Positions 17,911 through 27,482 of a stretch of 64,000 bases of DNA are shown one piece after another; within the stretch, counting starts at the first letter, position 1, and every line of letters begins with the position of its first letter. The position numbers and the translations under genes were made by a program. The notes under the pieces are model-generated. The model searched no databases. It saw only the letters and a program-made list of their open reading frames with translations, and was not told where the DNA came from. The stretch is from assembly GCA_046317875.1 (NCBI GenBank), contig JBKCVN010000022.1, positions 1 through 64,000 of the forward strand, in the 5' to 3' direction. Source of the DNA: 2-01-FULL-41-14 sp046317875. GTDB lineage: Bacteria > Pseudomonadota > Alphaproteobacteria > UBA7879 > UBA5542.

Positions 17911-19341
17911 CTATTTTTCACGGATTGCCTTTATAATTGCAATATATCGCGCTTGAGAATTCCCATCTTTAATCCAATCTTGGGCTACAATTTTACAATT
18001 TTTAAGCTTCTGTAGCTGCTTAATATAGTCCAAACTCATATCTTGATTTTCATTCTCATGGCCCTCGTAGACCATAAATTCCCATGGAATAGTGGCCAGC
18101 TCATTCAACCATCCAATATGTCCCCGAATTGACAGATAAAGAACCACACACCCCTCAAGTTTGTTTTTTAGGAAGGACGGCAATAAAGAAGAAAGAGGGG
18201 CATTGGGAGCTAAATGAAGGCCAGACAAAGAAAATCGGGTACATCCAATGGTGAGCAAAATTTTTTCTGTTTTGGTTATAACTTTAGGTAGGTCAAACCC
18301 ATGTATCCAAAAAGCTTTTTCCTTAAGACACAAAGCACTCATGATTCCAATATTACAGCCCACATCAAGAATTAGCTTTGATTCTAAAGAACAAGAGGCT
18401 TTCCCTAAAAGACTCTTAAGGCTATCCAACCTCTTTTGGGTAGCCCGCTTCCCTGCAGAATTTAATCCGGGAATCTCTTGGTAAAGATACTCTTTTCCCA
18501 ACAAATAACTTTTGTCGCCAAAATGGGTTGCTTTAATTGAGTCTTGACTGACTTTTTCTAATATTGAAGGGTAATTATCTCCCAAACCAAAATTTTGCAA
18601 ATCTACATATTTTAGATTTTTAGAAGATGTATCAAAAATTAAGTTTCCATTACATCCAGGAACCTTAAAGTCCATATCATTATAGCCATTCCAATTAATT
18701 AATTTAATAACAGATTTTTTTTCTAGTTCTTTAATGTGATCTAAAAACTTCTTAGCTCTTTGAATAGAGGGGGTGACGCCCTCTACATGCTCTACTATAT
18801 ACGCAACATGCGTGGCTCCGCTTTGAAATTTAATTTCTAAAAGATCATAAAGACGAGGTCCAATATTCAACACATAAAACAAATTATGGGAAAGCAGCAA
18901 CTCTTTATGAGAAGGAGAAAAAATAGAGTAGGATCTACAGCCTCTTTGTGAGCCAACATACTTGTGCTCTATACCTCCTTCATTCTTAATGATTTTAATC
19001 CCCACATGAGGAGGATAATATTTCATAAGTTCTTTTAAAGGAGATGTTTTTATAAAAGAAGGAGAAAAATAAAAAGTGTGGCCCCCTTCTTTAACATGAG
19101 GACTGCCTTCTAGAAGCGCTGCAAGAGATTGGACTTTCACAGGAACCATCGTAACGGACTGAAGGGGGAGATCATTTTTCCAGGTGCTTTTAGAGCCCAA
19201 GAAGCTCCTTATAATTTTAAAAATCCCCACACGATATAAGGTTTTTATTTCTATTTCAACTCTATATTTAAAAGATCTTATTTTATTGGAAAAAACTGGA
19301 AAGGTACGATACACATAGTTTTTGATAGCTGCATAGGTCAT
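17911..19341 (-). CDS. Two-domain protein: kinase-like N-terminus and SAM methyltransferase-like C-terminus
   Basis: A 476-residue product I do not recognise as a whole. Residues about 125-265 look like an atypical kinase fold: a hinge-like YIVEHVEG (181-188), a catalytic-loop-like DMDF...GNLIFD (222-237) and a metal-loop-like YVDLQNF (245-251). Residues about 322-476 contain the SAM-binding LILDVGCNIGIMSAL. One reading is a sugar or lipid kinase joined to a methyltransferase that decorates the glycan. The start at 19341 is preferred: it gives a 5-base gap to the upstream gene rather than an overlap. No transmembrane segment is evident. Confidence 0.6.
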   Translation of the reverse strand: MTYAAIKNYVYRTFPVFSNKIRSFKYRVEIEIKTLYRVGIFKIIRSFLGSKSTWKNDLPLQSVTMVPVKVQSLAALLEGSPHVKEGGHTFYFSPSFIKTSPLKELMKYYPPHVGIKIIKNEGGIEHKYVGSQRGCRSYSIFSPSHKELLLSHNLFYVLNIGPRLYDLLEIKFQSGATHVAYIVEHVEGVTPSIQRAKKFLDHIKELEKKSVIKLINWNGYNDMDFKVPGCNGNLIFDTSSKNLKYVDLQNFGLGDNYPSILEKVSQDSIKATHFGDKSYLLGKEYLYQEIPGLNSAGKRATQKRLDSLKSLLGKASCSLESKLILDVGCNIGIMSALCLKEKAFWIHGFDLPKVITKTEKILLTIGCTRFSLSGLHLAPNAPLSSLLPSFLKNKLEGCVVLYLSIRGHIGWLNELATIPWEFMVYEGHENENQDMSLDYIKQLQKLKNCKIVAQDWIKDGNSQARYIAIIKAIREK

Positions 19342-19346
19342 TATAA

Positions 19347-20429
19347 TTAGCTCTTTTTTTTTACAACACAAACTCGTCTTATAAGAGACAAAGTATTTAA
19401 AGATGTAGTATTTTTTATATATAGTCTACTTAACTGGTAAGATACAAAGAATGAAATTCTGTTAACCTTATAAAGCCAAAAGTCCATATTTTTCTTCTTA
19501 AACAGATGAAGTATTTTTATAAAAAAATCTTTTTTAGACCACGAGTATTTCCTTTCGATAGAAGCAATGTACATTTCAGAAATTTCTAAAAACATATTTT
19601 TATCTTGTTTATTAATTAAACTAGAAATGTAATAAAAAGCTTCCTTTAAATCATTTATCATATTGGTATGCATAATTCTAAAAAACCAGCTTTTTTGACT
19701 ACTTGCAGCCTGCGAGCTTCCCTTTTGTCTTACATAGGTTAATACGCTCAAAGACTTGATTTTTCCTTGGGCCAACTGCATACAGGAAAAAAATATTTCA
19801 CAAGCATGTAGGGTAGAAAAATTTTTTTTCTGGATTGCGCTTAAGGTAGCGGATAGGCTTTCTGTTTTAAATATAGAATAATATATAGTGTAAAAATCCT
19901 TACAGTATATTTTTATTCTCTCATAAGCGCTATCTTGATCCAGATCAACCTGAATATCCATTACTTTGCAATAATAAGGAATAAAAAAAAGATTCTTAGC
20001 CTGTGCCTTGGCAGGCTGATCTAAGACTACCCCTGCCAACCGCCCATTGCACCCTACATAATCAGGACTATCTTTCAGAAATTCTATTGCTTTCATCTGG
20101 CCTTCTGCGATGGGAAAATCATCATTATCGGCAAGCATTACATAAGGCGTTTTCACTTTTTTAATCGCAGATGCACATTTTTTATAATAATCTAAATAAG
20201 TTTCATCTTTTGGGTATCTAATATATTCATAAGAAAATCCTGGATTTTTAAGTTTTTTAAAAAAATCTTCTGTATCATTTTCCAAAGAACCATCTGCAAA
20301 AATAACATGAAAAGGATATCGAGCTTCTTCAAAATAACGGCACATCCGTTTGGTAAACTCAAAACGATCTTTTAAGGTGACCAGCAGGGTTAATTCAGGA
20401 CAAGGGTTAACGTTAATTATTTGATGCAT
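19347..20429 (-). CDS. GT-A glycosyltransferase, TIGR00180-like
   Basis: A 360-residue protein whose first 150 residues form a GT-A nucleotide-sugar domain: ELTLLVTLKDRFEFTKRM, then VIFADGS and the DxD-like metal motif in MLADNDDF. The pattern fits the TIGR00180 family of surface-glycan glycosyltransferases. The C-terminal half is lysine-rich and not recognised. The gene overlaps the ABC transporter gene upstream by 17 bases, so its product probably extends the glycan handled by that exporter. Confidence 0.75.
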   Translation of the reverse strand: MHQIINVNPCPELTLLVTLKDRFEFTKRMCRYFEEARYPFHVIFADGSLENDTEDFFKKLKNPGFSYEYIRYPKDETYLDYYKKCASAIKKVKTPYVMLADNDDFPIAEGQMKAIEFLKDSPDYVGCNGRLAGVVLDQPAKAQAKNLFFIPYYCKVMDIQVDLDQDSAYERIKIYCKDFYTIYYSIFKTESLSATLSAIQKKNFSTLHACEIFFSCMQLAQGKIKSLSVLTYVRQKGSSQAASSQKSWFFRIMHTNMINDLKEAFYYISSLINKQDKNMFLEISEMYIASIERKYSWSKKDFFIKILHLFKKKNMDFWLYKVNRISFFVSYQLSRLYIKNTTSLNTLSLIRRVCVVKKKS

Positions 20430-22176
20430 ACACTTTACCGTCTTTTATTTCCAGAATGTAGTTACAATTTTTAAGGGTAGCTAATCGATGGGCAATCATA
20501 ATCACCGTACGATTTATACTGATTTCTTGAATAGTTTCCATAAGTTTTTCTTCAGTTTGATAATCTAAAGCAGATGTAGCTTCGTCAAATATTAAAATTT
20601 CTGGATCATTATAAAGAGCTCTAGCAACACCGATGCGCTGCCTTTCTCCCCCAGAAAGACGAATGCCTCTCTCTCCCACAAAAGTTTGAACACCTTGAGG
20701 AAGTTTATCTATAAAAAGGCGCAACTGGGCTATATCAATGGCTTTATTGAGCTTCTTTTCATTAATATTTTCTTCCCCAAAAGCTATATTAGCCTGGATA
20801 CTATCATCTGTTAAATAAATATTTTGAGGCACATATCCGATTTTGGCATGCCATTGATGAGTGTTGATAGGGAACTTGCCATCAATGGAAATAGCGCCAT
20901 CATTAGGTGTAATTAAACCCAAAATAAGGTCACTTAAGGTAGATTTTCCTGACCCAGTTTCTCCTACAATTCCTACACACTCGCCTTTCTTTATAGCAAA
21001 CGACACATCTGTCAGAATATTTTTTTGCGTACTAGGGTGGCGATAAGAAACGGATTTAAAAATAATACTTTTCTTAAATTCAAACTCAGGACAGTTGATG
21101 TAATTTTCTTTCTGAGTAAAAGAGTAATAATCGTTGTGTAACCTTTCAACAGAAGGAAGAACGGCCTTTATATTATTTAAGTGCATAATAATTCGATTAA
21201 GGCCAGGCATTAAGCGAAAACCTGCATAAAAATAACCTCCAAGGATACTAAACATTTCAGATGGATGTTCGTGTTCTAAGGCTAAGAATGCAATAACCGT
21301 CACAAAAAGGACCACAAATAAAATTTCAATAATTAGGCGAGGCAGAGCATTTAAAGAAAGAAGTAATGTTTGAGCTTTTGTTTTTTCCTGTGCATGTTTT
21401 TGATAAGATCTAATAAAGGCGTCCTTTTTCCCCATTAACAAAATATCTTTATAAGCATGGAAAAACTGAAGAATATGTTGTCCACTATAAAGGCGGGCAT
21501 TTTGTAAGTTTTGACCTAATCGATAAAATAAAGGAAAAACCCATTTTATTAGCAAGACTCCAATTCCTCCGCCCATTAAAAAAGCAGAGAGCGCCAAAGA
21601 AGGATTAATATAAATAATAACGCCCAATAAACCCATAAAAATTAAAGCTTCTGAAATAAAACCGGCCACCGATAAGGAGCCCGTTAAAAACACCTCTTGT
21701 GTATCATGTACTACCGCTTGGTAGCCTTCTGAGGCATTACGAGACAAATAAGAACAATAATCAGACTGAGCATATCTATTGAGTAATCTATTGGTGAACG
21801 AGTAATTAATTTTTCGTATGGAAAAACTTTGATAGAAAACTTCCCCGATAGCTATCAAGTTTTTAATTCCATAAGCAATACCCACCAAAACAGAGAAACA
21901 AAAAACAACTTTCCCTGTTGAAAAACCATCTCCCAACTTGATTTTGGCAAGATATTTATATCCTTCTAAAGGATGGGTTAGAATCTGAGCAAACACCACT
22001 ACAAAAGAAGCTGTTAATATTTCAAAAAAAGAAGATAAAATAGAAAAAAAAACAATTCCTAACCACCTCAATTTTTCTTGCCGATTTAATAATTGACGGA
22101 TCTTTTGGAAAGAATGAAAAGTAGAGGGAGTGGCGACAAAAGAATTAGTATGTTTTATAATGTTTTGGGCTTTCAT
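20413..22176 (-). CDS. ABC exporter, fused permease and ATPase (MsbA/PglK-like)
   Basis: A 587-residue half-transporter with an N-terminal membrane domain of about six helices (residues 35-340) and a C-terminal ATPase. The ATPase has Walker A GETGSGKST, signature LSGGERQRIGVARAL, and Walker B with ILIFDEATSALD. Its place within the glycan cluster suggests it flips or exports a lipid-linked sugar, as PglK does in Campylobacter. Export of a peptide or other lipid cannot be excluded. Confidence 0.88.
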   Translation of the reverse strand: MKAQNIIKHTNSFVATPSTFHSFQKIRQLLNRQEKLRWLGIVFFSILSSFFEILTASFVVVFAQILTHPLEGYKYLAKIKLGDGFSTGKVVFCFSVLVGIAYGIKNLIAIGEVFYQSFSIRKINYSFTNRLLNRYAQSDYCSYLSRNASEGYQAVVHDTQEVFLTGSLSVAGFISEALIFMGLLGVIIYINPSLALSAFLMGGGIGVLLIKWVFPLFYRLGQNLQNARLYSGQHILQFFHAYKDILLMGKKDAFIRSYQKHAQEKTKAQTLLLSLNALPRLIIEILFVVLFVTVIAFLALEHEHPSEMFSILGGYFYAGFRLMPGLNRIIMHLNNIKAVLPSVERLHNDYYSFTQKENYINCPEFEFKKSIIFKSVSYRHPSTQKNILTDVSFAIKKGECVGIVGETGSGKSTLSDLILGLITPNDGAISIDGKFPINTHQWHAKIGYVPQNIYLTDDSIQANIAFGEENINEKKLNKAIDIAQLRLFIDKLPQGVQTFVGERGIRLSGGERQRIGVARALYNDPEILIFDEATSALDYQTEEKLMETIQEISINRTVIMIAHRLATLKNCNYILEIKDGKVYASNN

Positions 22177-22205
22177 AGAAATAAATACTAATTTAGGGAA
22201 TAACT

Positions 22206-24071
22206 TTAATTCATAAATTGCTCATACCATAGCTGAAAGACGATCAAATGCCAAATGGTTCTATCACGAATACCATCTTTTTGTGATGATTTAAGAAACA
22301 ATTCTTTCAGTATGCAAATTTCTTCTTCACAAAAGATATTTTGTTTCCTCACATAGTCCAGAGATAAATACTCATCAACTAGGTGTCTTAGGTCATTTTT
22401 CAACCATTCATAAACAGGTATTCCAAATCCCATCTTAGGTCGGTCGATTAAAGAAGATGGTACATACCTATACAGCAGTTTTTTTAAAAGGTATTTTGCC
22501 TGATTATTTTTATACTTTAATGCATGAGGAATTTGAAAAGAGAGCTCTACAAACTCATGATCATCTATAAAGGGAGCTCGCGCTTCCAAAGAGGAAGCCA
22601 TGGAGGCACGATCCACCTTCACTAAGATGTCATCTGGTAAATACGTGGTCATATCCTGAAGCATATGCTGTTCTTGAAAGTTTACAGATGCTTTTAATAT
22701 ATTGGAATAGGCCGAATCAAAAATAGGAACAAAATCTTTTATGAACGAATAATTTTTCAGATAATTTAAATAGTCTGAATTGATGATATCATGCTCATTT
22801 CTCAGCTCAAAAAACTTACCGTATCGACTGTAACCTTTAACTTTTTTAACTGTTTCTTTAAAAAAAGGAACCTGATTTGCAGCTTTGGACAATAAGGAGA
22901 GTTTTTTTAGTTTTAAGATATCTTCGTATCGTCTATATCCACAAAACAATTCATCTCCCCCATCTCCTGAAAGAGCCACCGTCACTTTCTGGCGTGTAAC
23001 CCGACTTAACAACATAGTAGGAATTTGAGAAGAATCTGCAAAGGGCTCATCGTAGTATATGGGGATTTGGGAAATAAGATTTTTTGCTTCATTTACAGAT
23101 ATGTAAGTCTCTGTATGCTCTGTTCCCAAGTGTTCTGAGACCTTCTTGGCATAGGGTGCCTCATTATAAGCGGACCCATGAAACCCAATGGTAAACGTTT
23201 TAACAGAAGAATTAGAAACTTTTTTCATCAACGCTGCAACAAGAGAAGAATCCACCCCCCCACTGAGAAAGCAGCCCACAGGAACATCGCTTATGAGTCG
23301 TTTCTTGATAGAGTCCAGTAGAAAACTTTCTATGTTGTCCACCCACTCCTCTTCGGGGATATCCACAATTTGACGCTGTTTGAATTTTTCTTCCAAACTC
23401 CAATATGTGTGATGATTTATAATGCCATCTTTGAAGTGCAGGTACGTTCCTGGCATTAACTTATAAGTATGTTCGAAAATGGTATGAGGGGCTACTATAT
23501 ATCCGTGACACAAAAACAGGGAAAGAGCATGTTTATTAAGCTTTTTTTGGAAAACAGGATGCACCATAAGCGCTTTTAATTCTGAACCAAAAATCAAGCC
23601 TCCCGCATCTTGGAAATAATATAAAGGCTTCACCCCCATTCGATCCCTTATTAAATAGAAATCTTTTGTTTTTCTATCGTATAGTGCAATAGAAAACATG
23701 CCATTCAACAGATGCACAAAGTCGATGCCCCATTCTTGATAAGCAGAAATGAGAACTTCAGTATCTGAATGGGATTTAAAAGAATATCCTTTCGTCTCTA
23801 AAGTTGATCGGATGGACTGAAAGTTATAGATTTCGCCATTAAAAATTAAGACGATTCTTTGATCCTGGGAGAACATAGGCTGATGACCCAAAGGTGACAG
23901 ATCTATGATGGATAATCTTCGATGGGACAGACCAACTAAATAATCATTATTATAAGGTTCCAGAAATTCCCCAGCGTCATCCGGGCCTCGATATTTCAAG
24001 GCTTCCCCCATCTTTTTTAAAAGAAGAGAGTCTGCTTTTTCTTTTCTAATAAATCCTGCGATTCCGCACAT
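22206..24071 (-). CDS. asnB: Asparagine synthase (glutamine-hydrolysing), cluster copy
   Basis: A 621-residue class II glutamine amidotransferase. Cys2 of MCGIAGF is the glutaminase nucleophile; RGPDDAGEF and the C-terminal ATP-pyrophosphatase motif SGGVDSSLVAAL are intact. It makes asparagine from aspartate, or amidates a carboxylate on a sugar or lipid, a role proposed for many copies inside polysaccharide loci. It heads the minus-strand glycan cluster, 29 bases before the ABC exporter, and diverges from a second copy at 24314. Confidence 0.92.
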   Translation of the reverse strand: MCGIAGFIRKEKADSLLLKKMGEALKYRGPDDAGEFLEPYNNDYLVGLSHRRLSIIDLSPLGHQPMFSQDQRIVLIFNGEIYNFQSIRSTLETKGYSFKSHSDTEVLISAYQEWGIDFVHLLNGMFSIALYDRKTKDFYLIRDRMGVKPLYYFQDAGGLIFGSELKALMVHPVFQKKLNKHALSLFLCHGYIVAPHTIFEHTYKLMPGTYLHFKDGIINHHTYWSLEEKFKQRQIVDIPEEEWVDNIESFLLDSIKKRLISDVPVGCFLSGGVDSSLVAALMKKVSNSSVKTFTIGFHGSAYNEAPYAKKVSEHLGTEHTETYISVNEAKNLISQIPIYYDEPFADSSQIPTMLLSRVTRQKVTVALSGDGGDELFCGYRRYEDILKLKKLSLLSKAANQVPFFKETVKKVKGYSRYGKFFELRNEHDIINSDYLNYLKNYSFIKDFVPIFDSAYSNILKASVNFQEQHMLQDMTTYLPDDILVKVDRASMASSLEARAPFIDDHEFVELSFQIPHALKYKNNQAKYLLKKLLYRYVPSSLIDRPKMGFGIPVYEWLKNDLRHLVDEYLSLDYVRKQNIFCEEEICILKELFLKSSQKDGIRDRTIWHLIVFQLWYEQFMN

Positions 24072-24255
24072 TATTAATCAAATCCCAAAATTAAAAAATA
24101 ACTAATTTAAGCTAGCTTACTCAGATAAAAATACATGACCTTATAGGTTCAGGTATGCACACCCCTTTTGACGACGATTCCTTCAAATAATCCTTTCTTT
24201 GAAGAAGCAAAATAATCGCATAAACCAACAAAAGCCGCAACGAATATAAAAATAA

Positions 24256-24284
24256 TTGACAATCATTCTTCAGTCTCTTCTACT
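24256..24284 (+). promoter_or_regulatory. Predicted promoter for the plus-strand asparagine synthase
   Basis: TTGACA (24256-24261), a perfect -35, is followed by 17 bases and TCTACT (24279-24284), a weak -10. It lies in the 242-base divergent region between the two asparagine synthase genes, 29 bases before the GTG start. Confidence 0.35.
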
Positions 24285-24313
24285 AATCCAACAAAATATT
24301 AGGGATTATATCA

Positions 24314-26230
24314 GTGTGCGGATTAACTGGATTTTGGGACTTTAAACATCAAACCTCTATGGATCAACGGAGATCCATTTTACAAAATATGGTGGATCAA
24401 ATCTCTTTCCGAGGGCCCGATGGTCAAGGATTGTGGATAGATGAATATACTGGCTTAAGTCTGGGCCACCGGCGGTTATCTATCATTGATCTTTCAAGCC
24501 ATGCGGCACAACCCATGATATCCCACAATGCCCGATTTATCCTGACTTATAATGGCGAGGTATATAACTTTCAAGAGTTGCGCCAGGAACTGCAGGCAGA
24601 GGGTGTGTCTTTTAAAACCCACTCGGATACTGAAGTGATTGTAGAAGCCTGTGCGCGGTGGGGGGTACGCAAAGCCAGTGAAAAATTTATTGGGATGTTT
24701 GCGTTTGCCCTATGGGACCGCTCCCAAAAGAAACTGTACTTAGTACGCGATCGGTTGGGGATTAAGCCCTTGTATTGGGGAATCCAACAAAATACCCTGT
24801 TTTTTGGATCCCAGCTTAAAAGCTTCAAGCCCCATCCCTGTTGGAGCCCAACCATCTCGGAAAGGGCTCTGAATTTATATTTTCAGTACAAATATGTACC
24901 AACCCCTTTGTCTATTTATGAGGGTATTTTTAAGCTGGAACCTGGCCATATTCTCACCATAAATCAAGACCAAAGCATTACAAATGAAAAGTTTTGGGAT
25001 CTAGAATCCATCATTCAAAACTCCTCTTCCCAGACACACTCCCCCTTGACTGAAAAAGAAATTTTAGAAACATGCGATGATTTGATTACAGATTCTGTGA
25101 AACGCATCCTCATCTCTGATGTGCCGGTGGGCTGTTTTCTTTCAGGAGGAATTGATAGCTCTATAGTCGCGGCTTATATGCAATCCGTATCACCAACCCC
25201 CATCCAAACTTTTTCCATTGGGTTTGAAGACAAAACGTACAACGAGGCTCCCCAATCCAAACAAGTGGCCCAATTTTTGGGCACAAATCATCACGAAGAA
25301 ATTCTCACGCACAAAAAATGTCTTGAGGTTATTCCCCATCTTTCTGATTTTTATGACGAGCCCTTTTCAGATTCTTCCCAGATTCCCACTTATTTAGTAT
25401 CTGCACTGGCAAAAAAACAGGTGACCGTAGCCCTCTCAGGGGATGGTGGAGACGAACTGTTTGGGGGGTATAACCGTTATAAAATTGCCCATCAAGTACG
25501 GGAAAGGCTTTCTTTCTTGCCCTCTTCTCTCCGCAAAACAGGATCCCTGGCTTTAAATGCACTGCCTATAGAATTGATTGAAAAAATTAACCACCTTCTC
25601 CCTCAGTCCCTTTCTCATTCGGGCATGGCCCACAAAATTTCCAAGCTTTCCAAAATCTTAACCGTGACGTCTCAGGAAGAATTTTACCATCTATTAACCA
25701 CCCAAGACCTTGGTCAAAAAATGAATTCAAATGATTTGTTTGCAAACAAGGAAATTTTATCCACGCTAGACAATCGATCTTTTGTTGAAACCATGCAGTA
25801 TTGGGACATGAAAACATACCTTCCTGATGATGTTCTAACCAAGGTTGATCGGGCATCAATGGCCGTTGGGCTCGAGGCACGTGTCCCCCTCTTGGATCAT
25901 CGACTAGTAGAGTTCAGCTATCAACTACCCATGTCTTTTAAAATTCGGAAAGGCGAGACAAAATGGGTTTTGAAAAAACTTCTTTCAGAAAAAATACCCC
26001 CTAACTTTTTTACAGGCCCTAAAAAAGGATTTGCGGTTCCTGTCTCTCAGTGGCTTAGGGGTCCCTTAAAAACATGGGCAGACGATTTAATAAACGCCCC
26101 GCTTTCACACGATCTAGCTTTTCTAAAAATTAAAGATCTGTGGGCGCAACATTTAACTCATAAAGCAGATCATCACGAACTTTTATGGAGTTATCTGATG
26201 TATGCCCAATGGTATCGCACCTATCATTAA
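24314..26230 (+). CDS. Asparagine synthase (glutamine-hydrolysing), second copy
   Basis: A 638-residue enzyme of the same family as its divergent neighbour. The GTG at 24314 must be the start because the next codon encodes the Cys2 nucleophile (MCGLTGFWD). SFRGPDGQGLW, SGGIDSSIVAAYM and SGDGGDELFGGYNRY show that both the glutaminase and synthetase halves are complete. The two copies are clearly different in sequence, so they are paralogues and not a recent duplication. It stands alone on the plus strand. Confidence 0.92.
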   Translation: MCGLTGFWDFKHQTSMDQRRSILQNMVDQISFRGPDGQGLWIDEYTGLSLGHRRLSIIDLSSHAAQPMISHNARFILTYNGEVYNFQELRQELQAEGVSFKTHSDTEVIVEACARWGVRKASEKFIGMFAFALWDRSQKKLYLVRDRLGIKPLYWGIQQNTLFFGSQLKSFKPHPCWSPTISERALNLYFQYKYVPTPLSIYEGIFKLEPGHILTINQDQSITNEKFWDLESIIQNSSSQTHSPLTEKEILETCDDLITDSVKRILISDVPVGCFLSGGIDSSIVAAYMQSVSPTPIQTFSIGFEDKTYNEAPQSKQVAQFLGTNHHEEILTHKKCLEVIPHLSDFYDEPFSDSSQIPTYLVSALAKKQVTVALSGDGGDELFGGYNRYKIAHQVRERLSFLPSSLRKTGSLALNALPIELIEKINHLLPQSLSHSGMAHKISKLSKILTVTSQEEFYHLLTTQDLGQKMNSNDLFANKEILSTLDNRSFVETMQYWDMKTYLPDDVLTKVDRASMAVGLEARVPLLDHRLVEFSYQLPMSFKIRKGETKWVLKKLLSEKIPPNFFTGPKKGFAVPVSQWLRGPLKTWADDLINAPLSHDLAFLKIKDLWAQHLTHKADHHELLWSYLMYAQWYRTYH

Positions 26231-26294
26231 ATTCCATCTTTTTAATTCTGTTTAAACGCGCTAAACTGAATTTTAAGGGAGTTTAATTTTCAAA

Positions 26295-26837
26295 GTGTTT
26301 AAAATAGTTTTTCTATGCCTGGGGGTAATTTCTGTCCTGTGCATCCCCACGCGAGCTGCAGATTTTCGTGTAAATGCTTGCACGGCGCTGACTATACCTA
26401 ACGCGCTCTTGTTAGATCGGTTTAGTAAAATCAAATTGAAAAAAAGATGTATGACAGGACCCCTATTCCTGCACGGACACAATCCATATATGACAACAGG
26501 TTGTTATTATAGAATTCCTGTTTCTTGGGCCACGAGCATTAATTACGAAGAACTCAAAGGAACTGGCCTGTTTTTACGGTCCGCGCTGCCATCGAAATGC
26601 CCGGTGTTATCCTATAAAAATTTTAATAAGCTCACGGCGCAGGGAAGCACCTTAATAGACGAAAACAAGTGGTACACAGCCCAGGTCAATAAATTTAAAA
26701 GACTCCTGATGACGGCGCGTAAAAAAGTAACCGAGCCATCTTCCATATCTCCTGCCCAACAACTGGAACTGAGTATGCATTCCTTAAACAGTTCTGTAAT
26801 TCCCGTCATCGTGGGCCAAAAACAAATCGACTCTTAA
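26295..26837 (+). CDS. Small secreted protein of unknown function
   Basis: A 180-residue product with a GTG start; GGGAG lies 13 bases upstream, a rather long spacing. A signal peptide is clear (MFKIVFLCLGVISVLCIPTRAA, cleavage after RAA). The mature part is basic and has four cysteines. Its TGCYYRIP segment recalls YGCYVRPF in the secreted protein at 159-635. No domain is recognised. It is separated from ssb by 161 bases containing the ssb promoter. Confidence 0.65.
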   Translation: MFKIVFLCLGVISVLCIPTRAADFRVNACTALTIPNALLLDRFSKIKLKKRCMTGPLFLHGHNPYMTTGCYYRIPVSWATSINYEELKGTGLFLRSALPSKCPVLSYKNFNKLTAQGSTLIDENKWYTAQVNKFKRLLMTARKKVTEPSSISPAQQLELSMHSLNSSVIPVIVGQKQIDS

Positions 26838-26935
26838 AAATAGAATCTTACTATAGTTTTTAGAGATCTTCTGTTCTTAGATTATTTGAGAAAGTGTGGC
26901 ACAAAGGATTAAATCTATTAATTTTTATCTTATTA

Positions 26936-26964
26936 TTGTGATTCCCCCCAAAATTCTTTATGAT
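26936..26964 (+). promoter_or_regulatory. Predicted promoter for ssb
   Basis: TTGTGA (26936-26941), 17 bases, TATGAT (26959-26964): ideal spacing and a five-of-six -10. The ATG of ssb is 35 bases further, preceded by AAGGAA. Confidence 0.55.
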
Positions 26965-26998
26965 GGGAGCCTAATAATTGAATTAAAAAGGAAATTAA

Positions 26999-27445
26999 AT
27001 GTCGGGTAGTATTAACAAAGTGATCCTTGTAGGAAATTTGGGTAAGGATCCTGAAATTCGATATGCAAATGATGGGACTAAAATTGTTAACTTTTCTGTT
27101 GCAACGTCCGAGGTCTGGAAAGATCGTGCCACCGGCGAGCGCAAAGATCGTACAGAATGGCACCGCGTAGTCATCTTCAACGACAAGCTGGCCGAAATCG
27201 TAGAAAAATACGTCAAAAAAGGGTCCAAGTTGTATTTAGAAGGGCAACTTCAAACACGCAAATGGACGGATACCACAGGTCAAGACCGCTATACCACGGA
27301 AGTGGTGCTGTCTAAGTATAAAGGAGAGCTGACGATTTTAGATTCTCGAAATACATCGGAATCGATCTCTTCTTCCCCTTCTATGGAAAAGAATCAAGAA
27401 CAAGCCCATGTTTTGGCTGAACTTGATGACGATATTCCTTTTTAA
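26999..27445 (+). CDS. ssb: Single-stranded DNA-binding protein
   Basis: SSB coats single-stranded DNA in replication, recombination and repair. The 148-residue product has the OB fold beginning INKVILVGNLGKDPEIRY, the conserved TEWHRVVIFN and LYLEGQLQTRKW, a short disordered linker, and the acidic tip DDDIPF that recruits partner proteins. AAGGAA lies 6 bases before the ATG. gyrA follows after 37 bases, which contain a short palindrome (27452-27465). Confidence 0.97.
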   Translation: MSGSINKVILVGNLGKDPEIRYANDGTKIVNFSVATSEVWKDRATGERKDRTEWHRVVIFNDKLAEIVEKYVKKGSKLYLEGQLQTRKWTDTTGQDRYTTEVVLSKYKGELTILDSRNTSESISSSPSMEKNQEQAHVLAELDDDIPF

Positions 27446-27482
27446 GTTTTGTAAACGCACGTTTATTTTTAAATAAAGTATA

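Noticed and set aside
27452..27465. Palindrome TAAACG-CA-CGTTTA followed by T-run between ssb and gyrA, as a terminator
   Set aside because: The loop is too short and the stem weak; it may be chance or a minor regulatory site.
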